Shown: positions 1-13,303, numbered from the stretch's first letter. The stretch: 64,000 bases of DNA from Microvelia longipes (GCA_018340805.1 JACMZG010001913.1:39008771-39072770); one strand, 5' to 3'. The notes: a model not told the origin generated them from the letters alone. Program-made: numbers and translations.

Positions 1-859
1 TACAATGTGAAGAGTGAGAGTGTAGTTTAGTGTTAACTGAATTCCGTATTTGGAGTATGGTGAGGTTTGTGTATTTTCTGTTCCGTGTATTGAGCTTCAG
101 TTAGGGTGGGAACACTAATCCCATATGATATTGCACATCAATCATCCCTGTCCATATTAGAATCTGAAACCTTTCCTATACATGCTACAAGTTATCTATA
201 TTAAGCTGTTTATAGGTGCTTTTGGAAACACAAGATGTCTAAGTGGGTATTAAAACATAATAATCCAGTGTATAAATGAATGAATTGGTCCAACTTTATT
301 GTTGAAAGTTGTTTGTGAAGGGAATAAGTGGTTCCCTGTGGGTCATGTGCAATACATGAACAGAACATTTTTTAAAGCTGATAAAATAAATAAATAATAC
401 TTAAAATTTTTAAGTATGTTTTTTTACATACTTATGTATGTAAAAAGTTAAATTAAAAATAAATTGTTAATGACATATAAATATTCTTGACCAAAAGGAT
501 GTGCAGATTAATTAAATAATGATAACTTGAACCAACTTCCAATAATAAATGAAATGTTTTAAGATAACTAAAGTAAACAAACGGTTCTTTAGAACCACAT
601 TCTTTCACCCCTCTTTAAACACATGTAACTTAAACTGCAAGGACATAAAACTTAAACTTGATAGCTTATTGTGAGTGTACAACACTCACAATAAAAAATA
701 AGCTTTACAAAAAAAATAAGATTACAAAAAATAAGCTTCATTTGTCACAAATCCGGCTAATTACTAAACAAATTAAAAAAAACTGATGCAACTAAAATAA
801 ATCCCATAGGAAACAATGATAACCAAACGGTTTGTTTTTGATAAGAGACCCATATTACT
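1..859. other. AT-rich non-coding DNA, no gene seen
   Basis: This is either 5' flank or an intron of the drebrin-like gene that follows. The first recognisable exon (1461) starts inside the ADF-H domain in phase, so at least one upstream coding exon must exist. I looked for a segment encoding the ADF-H N terminus and ending in TG before a GT donor and found none here. It is probably upstream of the window. Confidence 0.5.
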
Positions 860-1390
860 CCAGGCGTGACGTCATGAGGCACTTCATCATGAAGGCTGTA
901 TTTAGGACATAGACAGAATTTGCACATAGACTGCATATAAGACTAGCTGCCAATTCCACTAGGTGTCTATTGTGGATAGGCCGACTATGACCAGTAAAAA
1001 TTCCAGTCATTGAGTGACAAGTTCCTTTTTCAGGGCTAAAATTGTCTGGTGAGCCTTTTAGTCTGTCTATTGATGAGCAGCTGCTTGGATTGTCTCATTC
1101 CAGCGTAAAGAATCCAGTCCTTTTACTGAAAGGAATGGAACTGCTGCCAGCAGCCTTGCTATCAAGTCAGCCAACTCATTCTAGTGACCATAGTGTCCTG
1201 GGACCCACAATAGTTGTACCTCATTAGTCTCCCTTACAATTTTGAAAGAATTAATACAATCCTGGACAAGATTATACAAACATTTATAAGCACTCAAAGC
1301 TTTAAATTGTGGCTTGGTTGTCAGAGATATAAGTCTGTGACCCCTCACTAATTTCTCTCTAAAAACAAGCCGTGAGCAGAAAGGTTTCAT
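860..1390 (-). mobile_element. Non-LTR retrotransposon relic (ORF2 RNase H and tail)
   Basis: On the minus strand the frame beginning at 1390 reads into the RNase H signature of non-LTR elements: WVPGHYGH, then a stop, then in the same frame NELAD and an Ala/Leu-rich helix (about 1215-1150). Further 3' (about 980-900) a shifted frame gives LTGHSRPIHNRHL followed by a C..C pair, which matches the zinc-binding tail that follows RNase H in I/R1/Jockey-type ORF2 proteins. In-frame stops and frame changes show a dead, 5'-truncated copy. It lies antisense to the host gene, upstream of its first visible exon. Clade assignment beyond an RNase H-bearing LINE is inference. Confidence 0.7.
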
Positions 1391-1460
1391 TTATTTGTTT
1401 TCCTACCTAATATCTAGTCATGCTTAATTTATTTGTAATTATTTTAATGCTATTTTGTAG

Positions 1461-2175
1461 GGCTCTCTTTGGATATGAAGGGCAAACAAATGACCTGACA
1501 TTTGTAAGTAAAGGAGGTAAGTAAGTTTCATACCACTTGCAGTAGTCTATCTTGTTTTCTTGTAAAATTCAATATAGAATTCATGAGTTCTTGTATTTAA
1601 AAGTTAATGAATATGTTATTTTAATTTAAAATGTTTTATTCAGTTATCTTTGTAGTACTATAAACAAAGAGACTAAAACTATTAGAGGGAGTACAGAACC
1701 CCATTAACACAGTGATAAGGGGTCTGCAAGTGAGACAGTTTCCATAGGTGCCGTAACTGTACTTACCACTACTATAGTCTCCCTAGAGAGAGACTAGATA
1801 CTCCCCCACCCCTCTACAACTCCTATTGTAGCATGCACTTTAACTTTACTAACGGCGGACATTTTTCAGTGATGCCACATTAAACCACTTTATTCAAAAC
1901 TAACAATTAAAGAATACATGTAATAGATAATAATTAAAACTTATTTTAAATTCATTTTAATCGATTTAAAACAAAATAGTCAAAAAATAATGTAATATTT
2001 ACGTGAAATTGTAATTATTAGGAAAAATAAAAAAAAATTGATGTCACCAATGTACCGTTACGGCACCTAGCTACCCGAGGAATGATAAGAGCTGTTGTAT
2101 CCTCCCTCTAATAGTTTTAGTCTGTTTGACTATAAACTAGTTATGATGCTTGTTTATATATATTATATATATATA

Positions 2176-2261
<86 letters not shown>

Positions 2262-5200
2262 GTGTGCGCGCGTTTGTGTACATAAGAGACTTTTAAATAG
2301 AGTCCTGTGGGAACAACCTATGGTGATAGTGGTGACCTTTGTGATCACAGCTGACTATAGCCTCTGTATACTTTAGGCTGGACTTGAGCTGTTCCTGCTA
2401 ATCTATTCCATTTTATAGTAAAACTAAGATATTATCTAATTTACTTTATAGTTTGTTGATTAGTATACTTTTTGTTTGGTGTAATAAAAAATGTCTTGGA
2501 AAGTATCCCCTGACTATAAATGTTGCATAGAAGATGAACATTTTTTGCTAGAATAGAACTATTTTTTTCTATTTCTCAAGTTAGATTCTAAATTATTCAA
2601 TTTTAATTGATTTTTTATCAAATTTTAAAGCAGTATTTATGATTATTACAGTATAGTCTCTACACTTGGCTGCATTGCTTCCATTGATTTGGTAGTCAGA
2701 CCGAGTTAATTTCTGTTAATGTTTCATAATTTTATTCTTTGTTAGCCTTTTTTAAATTTTGTATAATGTGTGTGTGTTTTTCTAATTTGAGTTGATTGTG
2801 ATATTTATAGTTTTTAAGATTTATGTTTAAAAGCCTGAAGATGGCTGTTTTATGTTTAGACTTATAATTAAACTAATCTTAAATTAAAAGAACCAAATTT
2901 GTTTGATGACACAACAAGGAATGAATATTTATTCTCTCTAACAAACAAAATCAAAACATAGTTACCATAGTAACCAACTATGCAAATATAAATAAACAAT
3001 TGAAACAATAATATAACACAGAGTTGGCTGAAATATATAGCTACTAAAGTGATGTAGAAATTCATACAGTTGGGGTCGGGGCGGGGGGACACAGTGGTCT
3101 AACTCCCTGGTTTTAGGTGACTCCGAAAAAAACTGAGATTAGTTGCATCAACTACCGCACCGAGCGCTAGTTTTCACCTTGTTCTCTTATCACTATTGTT
3201 ATCAGTTTAAATCGATACTTCTATTTATGTTAATAAAAAATGTAAACAAGACAATTTTTATCTTATTCATTGACTTTTTTTCTTTTTTAGTAGCTTATAA
3301 GATAATTTTTTTAGAAAATAGGATAACGTGTGTTACGAAAGGTGTGTATAATGAGACAACGAAGACGTAAATTAAATTTATAATTTAATTTACCGGTTTG
3401 ATGTTTGTTTACAAACATTTTTGATATTTGTCAACAAATCATGGTTATCACGATATCAGGTCTACTTAAAATTAACACAGCGTTTATATTTTTATAACAT
3501 TTTATGAAAATTATACCTTTAAAATAATTAATACAATTTTTAACATTGTTAAAGACCCTTTTAAATAATTTTAACCTTAGAATTGAAGAAATAATTATTT
3601 TATATATAGGGAACAAGGTGAACTGACCCGCCACTAGCGGAGAAAGGGTGAACTCAGGGCAGGTCCATCTAAAGCAGCTTATTTCGGGGGAGTTAGACCA
3701 CTGTGTCCCGCGCCCCCACCCCTACTGTATGAATTTCTACATCACTTTAATAGCTACTATTAAGTGATACGCTGTTTTTTATTGTGATATAGAACTATAA
3801 GCCATTTTATTCTAGTTATTAAAAATGTGGAAATTCTATAAGAGAAGTAGTGAAACCAAAAAGTTTTTTTTACTTTAATTTGGTTTGAAAACGAGTGTGT
3901 ACCAAAGTGTGAAATGAAAACTATTGAAAATTGTGTTTTTCCTGGATAAAAAATCATAGATGAAATACCATACGCAGCATTTGTGCATGGTACATTTGTA
4001 AAGAATAAATGAAATGCTTGTGTGGTATTCATGGTAACATGCTACCATTGAAATAATACTGTTTCAAACTGCTACTGTCTCAACAATCATGTTGGAACCC
4101 TACACTGTAAAACCAAGTGCTGTATTCCCAACAAGTTGCTCAATGCATTTGTTTTTTTTTTGGCTTTTGTGTAATAATTACAGATTTTTATTATTTAGTA
4201 TACTTTACAATTAAAATTTACGAAGACTGCAGTCCTATAATAATATGATTTTATTTAATAAATAACACAATGTTTCACTGTGCAAAGCTACAGTGAGAAT
4301 ACTAATTTCATACGAAATACCAGTCCAAGAAATTTACTATTTTATACTTAATTAAATGTATTTTAGATGGAGGTATTGACGAATTAAAAGATGATTTGAA
4401 CAGTGGTAAAATAATGTATGCTTTTGTCAAAGTAATGGATCCTAAAACCAGCCTACCCAAGTTTGTACTTATTAACTGGGTAAGATTATTTCATTATACT
4501 TTATTAACTTTTGATGAATTAATAAAAAAAGAAGAAGTGAAACTTTTCTGAAAACAATATAAAAATTACCAATTGTACGTCTTTTCGTCCTTAGATAGAA
4601 AAGTAAATTAGTTTTTACCCATCCGGGGACTGACCTCGGTCGATGCTGTTAAACTGTAACGTTCACTATTGGATTATTTTATGATCCTACAAAAACTATA
4701 AATTTACTAATTGTATTGTAACAAAAACTTAGTATGATTATTTATTACGTAAAGTTATTCACTTGTATATAATTTCTACTCCATTGGATTGTTTAAAAAA
4801 ATACATACGTCATTCAAAAAATATTTTTACTAATGCTGATAATGAGATGAAACTTGGTTTATATGTTATATGATGTTGAAACTTAGTGTAAAAATCAATT
4901 ATTAAGTCTAGTTTTGGTGTCCGAAAAATAATTTTCATATGACGTTATTAACTGGAAATGATGACTCAGTGGAAAATGGTTTCGATTAATTTGAGATTCG
5001 GTACGCAGGACCTACTCGTTACTCAGCATACCTGCTCGTTATTAGCATTAGTTCAATTTTCATGGAATGACTTGTACACATTTGTGAAAAATCGGAACAT
5101 AATCCATTGGATTGAAATTTGGTAAAAGTGTATTTTTTTACGTAATAATATGTCTACTAAGTTATAGTGAATTCCATTTGGAAAGGAAAGGTCTGAGGTA

Positions 5201-8200
5201 CCCCATACCTAATTTTGTTAAAAAGAATTTATATGATAACTTCAGTGAGCGCCGTGGAATGGTCTACAATATTAACAACACCAACTTCGTCTTTCCACCA
5301 ATAAGTAACTTAAAAAACCCCCAATAACTTATTGGTGGAAAGACGAAGTTGGTGTTGTTAATATTAATTTATATGATCTTTATTTTGAATTGATGTTAAT
5401 ACTAAACTAAATATTTTGATTTTAATGAGTTAATTTTTTCTATGAGTTTAGCAAGGAGAAGGAGCACCGGCTCTTCGTAAGGGCACATGTGCTAATCACA
5501 TAAGAGATGTTAGTAATTTGTTGAAAGGGGCTCATGTCACTATCAATGCTCGAAATGACGAGGAAGTGGATGCAGATATGATTATTGATAAAGTTTCTAA
5601 ATCTACTGGATCGGCTTATAGTTTTAAAGATAGATTGCCTGATATTGAACCTCCACAAAATAAATCTGTTGTAAGTTTTTTATGTTGTTTTGTTGAGTTT
5701 TATCTGCTATGGACAGTTGCTGTTGTAATAGGTAAAACAACAAGTACGGGGTACTTTGGAACTTGTCAACCAGATCAGATTTGCTACACTCATCCTCACT
5801 ACTTCTGACTCGCTTTGCTCGTCCTCAGGTAGTAAATGCATTAATTATACTCCCAACTGTCACTCCTCCAAGCACAGACCTCGCTCGATGCTGCATAACT
5901 TTTATGATCTAACAAAACACGTAGGGATGCTTGTCGTATTGGAACAAAACTAGCTATTATTAATAACTATTATTAATTAATAACTAATAGCTATTATTTC
6001 ATAAAAAATGCTCTTCTGCCAAATTGCACTCAACTGGATTATTTTCTAATTTGTTACAATTTAAAAAAAAAACAAGTACGTACAAGTCATTCCTAAAAAT
6101 TGAAACACCTCTGAATTGTTTTTGGACTTGGTAAAGCAAAATAAAATGTTTCTGTTGCTAGGGAACTGTTTACAAGAAAGTGATACCTAAGAATGAAATC
6201 AATGTCGAGGAAAGGGATAAATTTTGGCAAAAAGAAGAGGAAGAAGAGAAAAGAAGACAGCTTGATGAGAAAAGAAGAAATGAAGAAGAAAGACGAAAAG
6301 CTGAACTTGAAATTAAAAGGAGAGAGGTAGGGTATTTTGTTAAATTTATTTCACCTCTTTCTCTCATTCATTTTTAAGTTTATATTATTTTATCGGTTAT
6401 CCACATTAATTCATCTTAAATATCTATGTCACTGATAAAGTTTTAATCCAAAACTTTTCACCTTACTCTTTTTGTTTTACTAACTAAAACACATAACCTA
6501 AATTAATAAACAACCCATAATACCCTTTTTATAAAAAAAAGAGAAAAAATATGACATCCAGAATAAATATTTTCCGGATAACCCGACCTGATGATTGATT
6601 TATGTACCAAGTTTCTAGCATGAATACCTTAGGAGCTACGATGATTGCATATACACATGTACTGTCAACTTTGTGAAAACACCCAAAACAGGGTCTTAAT
6701 TATCAGGTTTTCATCTGAGAATTCAGGAAAAATCTCTATATCAAATTTTTTGCTAATACAATATTTTTCCTATACACCTACAGTGAATTGAACCCCTTAT
6801 GAATTTGTTGCATGAGAATCTTACTCACATTCCATTAGAAATAAGTTACCTAATAAGTACTATTTTTCTTGTTTTAACTTCTACTCCTGTTTTAATGTCA
6901 ATTTCTTTCATATTTTAAATCTTATTCTATTATTTTTATAATTGTTTCATTTTATTTCCTATTATATAATGTTAATGTTATATAATATAATGTAATATCC
7001 TATAATGTTTAATTTATTTCCTCATTTAGATTTTCAGTTTATTTAAATTGTTCTTATTTTTTTGTTAAAAACTGATGATGGCCTCTTGTTTGGTCAGAAT
7101 CGTTTCTCATATTTTGAAAAAATAAAATTAATTGTAGAGATTTTTTTAGGGAATGTTTTTTAATTTAAGTTTATGTACTTGTTGTAGGCTGAAGAGCATG
7201 CTAAGAGAGCAAAGTCGATTGAAAAGGTTGATTCCAAGACTGCTAATAATACTCAGGTATGTTCTATCTTATTGATGATTTGTTGAAAATATCATTGTCA
7301 ACATGAAACATACGTGTATGCAAATATTTCTTTAGAAACTATTGGAATATTTTTGACAATTTTTATTTAATAGCTTAGCAACACTTACGATTGTTAAAAG
7401 TATTAGGTTGCATTTGAGAAAACGGTTCAGAGCACTTTGATTGTAACGCTTAGGCATGGAAAGGGGGTAGAGAGGATGAAAATTTTCTCTGCCAACTTAC
7501 TGACTACACTGGTCTGGCAAACAGGTTTTAACAGTCTTGTGTTGATGAGTTGCTGGGTTACCTTTGCTATCTTGTGTATGTAAAGCCTTAGCTTTTTATT
7601 TAAAAGAGACCAAGTGAGAAACTAATTTTAAAATAAAATTTTTTAAACACAATTTAAAAAGAATAGATTCAATAATAATGAGAAAAAAATTGGGTAAGGG
7701 GTACCTAGGAACTTTTTCTCATCTCATCTTCCCTACTTTGGACTCACTTCACTCGTCTTCAGATAGTAAATACTTTAGTTTTATTCCCAGCGGTAACTCA
7801 TCCAGACACTGAAGGCGCTCAATGCTGATTAACTTTTATAATCCAATAAAAATCATAGATATACTTGACACATTGAAACGAAATTTGGTGTACCACCCTA
7901 AAACATAACATTATTTTATAAATGTAATAAATTTCCACTAATAAAGAAAGATTGTAAGGAACAAATGTATTAACATGAAAAACCTACTGAGGATATAACA
8001 GAATCAGTCGTAGATAGCGAAAGGGTAAAAGAATACGAGAATCTACATTTAGTTGACGTGGACTACATTTAACATAATTTTACTTAAAAATGTTAAAATA
8101 CAATTTAAAATGCTTAAAAAATTGTAATGCATGTTTATTAATAATCGATCATTAATTAATAATAGAACATAATAATTCAGCAACCGGAAATATTGCCAAC

Positions 8201-11200
8201 TTTGTAATAAGAAAATTGTATATTGTTAGGGTGGCAGCATTACTTAAGACCACCAGTGAAACGGCTTTGCTGTTATCAGTTATGCTCCTTCTACATATAG
8301 TATTATTGTAAGCTCTTAGAGGAGGTTTTTATGAGGTTTTTACTGAAAGCTCCAAATAGATGTTTTAGGCCTCCCTATGTATTGTGATAGGATATGCCCC
8401 CTATAGTAATATTCATACTTTTGTCTCCAGGAAGCTCAATCATTAATCGCTCAAAGGAATTTTGATGCTAGAGCTGTATTTGAACAAAACACTGCCGCAG
8501 GACAACTTCTATCTAGACGTTTATCTAATAAAGGTAATTAAATTCAAAGTCTGATTATTTTTATTTTCAATCAAGTTTTTTTTATTGGATGTCTGTTTTC
8601 TTTTAATTATCTCTGGAACTTACGATGCTCTCGTTTGGTTGAAAGTGCTTTGAATAAATTAATGATTTTGGGGAGAGACTTTTCTTTGTTCCTTTCATTA
8701 GATTTTAAGTTGCAAATACGATGCTAATGCAGTATTGCAACTCTTGCTAATCTTGTGTTGCTAACCCACCCTTGCTGGTTGTATATATAATATAACTAGT
8801 GAGAAATAGAAACACTAGAAAGGACCTAGCACTAGAAATTGTTTGTTTAAATTCTTTACAAATTTTATATTGCATGTTTAAGGCCAAGATGAAGTTACTT
8901 CGCCTGTTAAGACTAACCAAGTTCCTCATAGCAATACACATGGAAATAATTTCACAAATCCATTCGTAAGTGATTTTTACTTATTGCTCTTTGTTAAAAA
9001 GTTATCTATATTCAGGTGTCTTTATCTACAACTTGAGTCATAAATTAGGCCACAAACTTAGTCATACATTAATCATACATTATTAATGTATTTTTTTCAG
9101 GGGGTTGTAAAGTGCTTACATCCTCAAAAAAGTTGATGAAATACGTTTTTTACCGTCTGCGACAGTTTTGTAGTTTTTTACTGTCAGCAACTGTAAAATC
9201 TACGAAACTGTCACTGGTGAAGTTCCTCAATTGTCCACTAGGCAGGTGCTTGTAGTTTACACCAAGTTTATGATATAACCTTTCTTGTTCTTCTTTTGTT
9301 TATCAAATAAACAATTAAACGTTTTTGTTAACAAAGTTTTGTTATTTTTGAAAAGTGGGTTATTAATCATTTATTATTATTATCATATTCTGAAACTTAT
9401 ACTCTACTAAATACATGAATTAAGTGCTTTATATCTCCTTAAAACCATATTTTTTCCCTATCTATTTTTCTATTTAGGTAGAAGACAATAAAATTAATGG
9501 TAATCAAGTAAAGAACAATGTGGAGAATGAATCTAGTCCACCTCAGGAAATCTCATCAGTTCCATCCCAGCCACCTAGTACGTATATTATATATTTATAA
9601 TTATAATAACTTATGTTCTATGTGTTTTAGTCATTTCAATATTTTTACTTTTCCTTGCCTACTGATGTAAGTACATTTAGGATGTAAGTAAAACCTAGAT
9701 TTCAGTAGAATTATTTTTTACGTGCTTTTAAGTCATTCTGTCCCACATTGTAACATTGTGTCACGCGTAATTCCTGCTGTGTTTATACTAAAGAGTTAGT
9801 TTGCTTCATCTTTGCCTAGTTTGTTGTCTTCAAAATTTTCAATAGTTTGATAAAAATCAATGAGCTGGTTTATGGATTTGAAATTTTACACCTCTATGTG
9901 GGAAAAACAGATCTACAAAATCTAATTTTGTTATTGGCAACTTTTTTGAAGTTGCAACCTGTTGCAATACATTAAATTATTTGCTAAAGATTTATTATAT
10001 CTGTCATTCATAATACTTTTACCACTATGATTCAAATATTAGAAAAATAAAATGAAATCATTAAAATTAAATATATTGTATATTGTACGTTTTATGTAAA
10101 CATACTCTTCAGTTTTGACTACCAAGTATAATGACAATTATGCTGATACAGTATGTAGTCTTCATATTCTGAGATCAAGTGTAGCAAGATTGGAGAAATA
10201 CTATTTTAGGCTTTAGTTAATAATGACATTCTAGGGGCAAACAAAGCGTGCCTGAAGCTTTATCCCATTGGTGGTGGCTAAATTGTTTATTCCAAGGTTA
10301 AGCATAGAGAATCCAAGTACTTCAACTTTAATTTTGCCCCCTCGTACAAGCATTTTGCTTTTTTTGGGGGCGTTCACCTATAGTGTTATTATATAAATTA
10401 GAATTGAGGTATCTGTTGTTATTATTTAATCTAAGCATGTTATTTTTGTAACAATTTGTTGTTTACCTTGTGAATTTATAGTGAGGGATAAATATTTATT
10501 TATTTATTATTAATGTTTTGGCCACCAGAACATTCTGAGGATGAGCAAAGCAGTCTGAATTTGTGATGAAAAATGTATTTATATTTTAAATAACAATTAG
10601 TTGATCATCAACAAAACAAATAAACAAAACCTTTTATTTTTTTACAAAAAAAATACAGTTTAAAAATATTATAAAATAATATTGATTAGTTAAAAAAAAA
10701 TCCTTCTCAGTCTTAGACTAATCTTTCATTGGGCCTGTTCAAAAATAATAATATTGATTTATGTATACATTAATTATTTATTTTATGTGTATTTATTTAT
10801 TTATAAATTATTATTTTACAGCCATAGAATACTAGCAGTTAACTTTAAAATCAATATCCGACTCATAGACTTCATTCTCGAAGTGAAATACACAGGTCTT
10901 AACAACAGTATAGAAAGGATATGTTTTTGCTAACTTGTGTGGTAAAATTACCTTTGACTGTTAATGCTACAAATAATAAATTTAATAGATTTGTTATTTG
11001 AGGAATTATAGAGCCCAGTATTTATAATTTATAAATTTTCATACTTAACTTTTCAAGTTAGTTGTTCATACCACTGATATAGTTATACTATATTACTTTA
11101 TGGTTCATACATTCATTTTTCTTTCCACTTTCAAGCAATCTCTGAGTATCAATTCATGCATTCTTTTTTTCTTATTTTTTTTTAGAATCAAGTAATAACT

Positions 11201-12942
11201 ATGTTGAAGAAAGTGAAGCTAGTGGTGTGATCGATACTGAGTTTGAAGACACAGGAATGAGGGCAGAAGCTCTGTATGACTATCAAGCTGGTAGATATAT
11301 TTAAAACAAATTTTTAGAGATTAAATTTATTTTTTAAATTTTCTATGATCGGAACTACATCTAACCTTGTGTTGTCAAGAAATAAGTAAATAAAGAAATT
11401 AACGGTGTAGTAAATAAATATATATTTTGTGGTATATCTAAAATGTTTTGACACCTGTTATCGTTCTTAAGTAAAAAATCTAGGATTGCCAACATCTTTT
11501 GACAGACAAAAACTTTCCTAATTCTAAACTTTTTAACACTGAATAGTCATTCTTTAGTTTAAGATAAAAATAAATGAGCTTAAAACAAGTACTTCTTTAA
11601 ATAAAGTGACATTAATTTCAGAAAGTTTGTTAACTTGTTAGTAATAATAGGTTAACTTTATTAATAATAGGTAATGCCTTGTAACATTTATACCTCTATA
11701 ACGTTATTCTCAACTAGGGCAAATAATTTTATCATAGTTGGTAGCAGTGTGTTTCCACCATGAATTATTGGTAAGAATCAAATAGAGAACAGAGATCTCC
11801 CACGTACTATTGGTACAAATTAATTTGAGCACAGAGATCTACCACAATCCATACATCAAAAAACTAATTGATATATCATAAATATATGATATTTTTTAAA
11901 AACTGCTATCTTGAATTATTTATTGACAAGATATTTAATAAATTATTTATAATTGGGTAAAAACATCGGATTTTTTAAGATTGTATCAGGCAATTTGTTA
12001 AACTCGGGGAAACACAAAATTAATTATTATATTGTGTGAAGATTTAGATCTTCCGTAGATGAAGAATTATATATTGAATATTTAAATATATTATTATATA
12101 TTGAATATATAAATTTGAACTGAAAATTATGCAAAATAAAATTGATACAACTCTTAGATGTAGTGATATAATAATTTTATTGGTAAATTATTTAAGTAAA
12201 TTTAATTATCAAGGCGGAGTACTAACCAACAACTCTCTGCATTGATGACACCACGGCCTAGTGCCGATTTTGCACCTAAATAATATTATTAACTAGTTTT
12301 TAATACTTGTTTCTGTAACATTTATTTGAGAAAATATGTGGTTTATTTATTTAAAAACAGCGGATTCAGTTTTAGTGGCTCTAAAAGCTTTTAAAGAGAA
12401 ATAATGGCTTTAAAAGAGGAATAGTCCAGTGATTATACTCTAGTATTGGAAAGAATGACTGGGTTTATTTATCACTCTTGGGAGATACAGTCATATAGGC
12501 TAGGAATCAATATAAGACTAGAAGGCAGGGGAATGCTGAAAATTGATCTGCATATAAAAGAAATGTCATTAACTTGCCTCTTTCTGAGTCTCCTCTAGTT
12601 AGAAAATGCTAATGTATATTTACTTTTCCTTACAAAATATGATGATTTCCTCATTTTTTGGAATCCTGGGGATGATTACCTCCCCATTAGTAAATTATTG
12701 AAGAAAAAATGAGGTTGGGGTTAGGGTAAACTTTATTTGTAACTATCATATAGTTACAAATAAAGTCCATTCTTAGTTTATTAATTGTTTGGATGTTGTT
12801 TGTAGCTGATGAAACTGAGATTTCATTTGACCCTGGAGATATAATAACTCACATAGAACAAGTGGATCCGGGATGGTGGCAAGGCTTAGGACCGGATGGA
12901 ACATATGGTTTATTTCCTGCCAACTATGTCCAGTTGTTGTAA
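1461..12942 (+). CDS. Abp1: Drebrin-like protein / Abp1 (DBNL), 5'-partial, 10 visible exons
   Basis: Actin-binding adaptor that links F-actin to endocytic and signalling partners at the cell cortex. Coding exons: 1461-1516, 4367-4479, 5452-5670, 6162-6326, 7188-7256, 8431-8533, 8883-8965, 9478-9577, 11186-11290, 12806-12942. All have AG/GT borders and consistent phases, giving about 382 residues plus a missing N terminus. Exons 1-3 encode the ADF-H domain ([43 protein letters not shown]). Exons 4-5 are a Glu/Lys/Arg coiled coil ([16 protein letters not shown]). Exons 6-8 are a polar linker with a proline patch. Exons 9-10 form a C-terminal SH3 domain ([18 protein letters not shown]) that ends three residues before the stop. 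The exon at 9478 has two possible donors; 9577 keeps the frame, whereas 9581 gives an early stop. Order and length match metazoan drebrin-like proteins. The first exon(s) are not located. Confidence 0.94.
1665..2128. mobile_element. hAT-like non-autonomous element with 8-bp TSD
   Basis: The ends are near-perfect inverted repeats: left CAAAGAGACTAAAACTATTA continuing into GAGGGAG, with the right end its complement apart from one base and a small indel. The flanks are direct repeats ACTATAAA (1657-1664 and 2129-2136). An 8-bp duplication is typical of hAT transposons. There is no transposase ORF inside. A related element with similar ends lies at 17400-17879. It sits in the first visible intron of the drebrin-like gene. 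Confidence 0.7.
2154..2264. repeat. (AT)n then (GT)n microsatellite
   Basis: About 90 bp of nearly pure AT dinucleotides run directly into a short GT tract and a GC-rich patch (GTGCGCGCG). It is intronic in the drebrin-like gene. It is probably length-variable. Confidence 0.95.
3045..3749. mobile_element. hAT-like element, long TIRs, 8-bp TSD
   Basis: The termini TAAAGTGATGTAGAAATTCA and its complement extend about 65-70 bp inward with a G/C-rich block and a TTAGACCACTGTG motif. The flanks are ATAGCTAC at 3037-3044 and 3750-3757, an exact 8-bp duplication. The 700-bp interior has no transposase signature, so it is non-autonomous. A fragment of the same end lies at 37216-37260, and a stub of the right end near 59262-59275. 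It is intronic in the drebrin-like gene. Confidence 0.75.
4610..5170. repeat. Interspersed repeat family R1, degenerate copy
   Basis: It shares blocks with the copies listed at 5735, 7690, 47000, 48790, 53040 and 58862: 'gactgacctcggtcgatgct', 'ttttatgatcctac', 'ctgataatgagatgaaactt'. After about 4930 the sequence appears to run back on the opposite strand, as in the 48790 copy. The family encodes no protein I can recognise. Class unknown. Confidence 0.5.
5268..5365. repeat. Perfect 39-bp-arm hairpin
   Basis: Arm 5268-5306 is the exact reverse complement of 5327-5365, with a 20-base loop rich in A and C. The core AACACCAAC..CGTCTTTCCAC recurs in the hairpin at 13872-13925, and both are preceded by a CTTCAGT..G..GTGGAAT box. 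It sits 86 bp before the drebrin-like exon at 5452. It may be a small foldback element, or the end of a larger one. Confidence 0.85.
5735..6110 (+). repeat. Interspersed repeat family R1 copy
   Basis: It begins near GTACGGGGTACTTTGGAACT and runs through 'gactcgctttgctcgtcctc', 'gacctcgctcgatgctgc', 'atgatctaacaaaacacgta' and 'caaattgcactcaactggat'. The same ordered blocks occur in the other R1 copies. It is intronic in the drebrin-like gene. No coding potential. Confidence 0.6.
7690..7960 (+). repeat. Interspersed repeat family R1 copy
   Basis: It starts with GGGGTACCTAGGAACTTTTT and carries the ordered R1 blocks (GGACTCACTTCACTCGTC, TTTTATTCCCAGCGGTAACT, AATCCAATAAAAATCATAGA). It is truncated before the 3' half. 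It is intronic in the drebrin-like gene. Confidence 0.6.
9578..11185. other. Intron of the drebrin-like gene, nothing recognised
   Basis: AT-rich intron (1.6 kb) with the usual GT and AG ends and a polypyrimidine tract before 11186. I see no ORF, RNA gene or well-supported repeat. A fragment at 10520-10565 has weak similarity to the 'GATGAGG' tails seen elsewhere. Confidence 0.5.
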
Positions 12943-13059
12943 ATATTACTTCACTACTTAATGGTAATTCAAATGATCAAACTTATACCCATGTTTTAAT
13001 AGTATAGACAATGTAAACAAAATCATTATAGAACTATGCTGAAAAGATATATTTTCAAT

Positions 13060-13065
13060 AATAAA
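13060..13065 (+). terminator. Poly(A) signal of the drebrin-like gene
   Basis: AATAAA 118 bases after the stop codon at 12940-12942, followed by a T-rich stretch. It is the first canonical signal after the stop. Confidence 0.6.
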
Positions 13066-13164
13066 TTTTTGTATTATTTTATTTTAATGTACTAGATAGA
13101 ACGTTTCTGATTTAGAACATGATAAATATAATGAAATATAGAAAAGCGTCTAAAAAATCTGTTT

Positions 13165-13303
13165 TTCTAATTTTTTATTATATGTATAGAAACCCTACTT
13201 TGCTCTCTTGTATTTCTAATTTTTGAAGTGATGTCTAGAAGCCCTACTTTACCACCCTGTAATTCTAATTTTTGAAAAGATGTCTAGAAACCCTACTTTA
13301 CCA
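13165..13303. repeat. Tandem repeat, three diverged units of about 60 bp
   Basis: Units read TTCTAATTTTTGAA-GATGTCTAGAAACCCTACTTTACC with small differences, ending near 13188-13202, 13239-13252 and 13289-13303. It lies downstream of the drebrin-like gene. No coding potential. Confidence 0.75.

Noticed and set aside
5671..5808. Extension of the drebrin-like exon beyond 5670
   Set aside because: The frame stays open, but residues leave the family at a clean GTAAGT donor and the phase matches the next exon at 6162.
6170..6367. Minus-strand Ser/Leu-rich frame
   Set aside because: Antisense shadow of the Glu/Lys-rich coiled-coil exon at 6162-6326.
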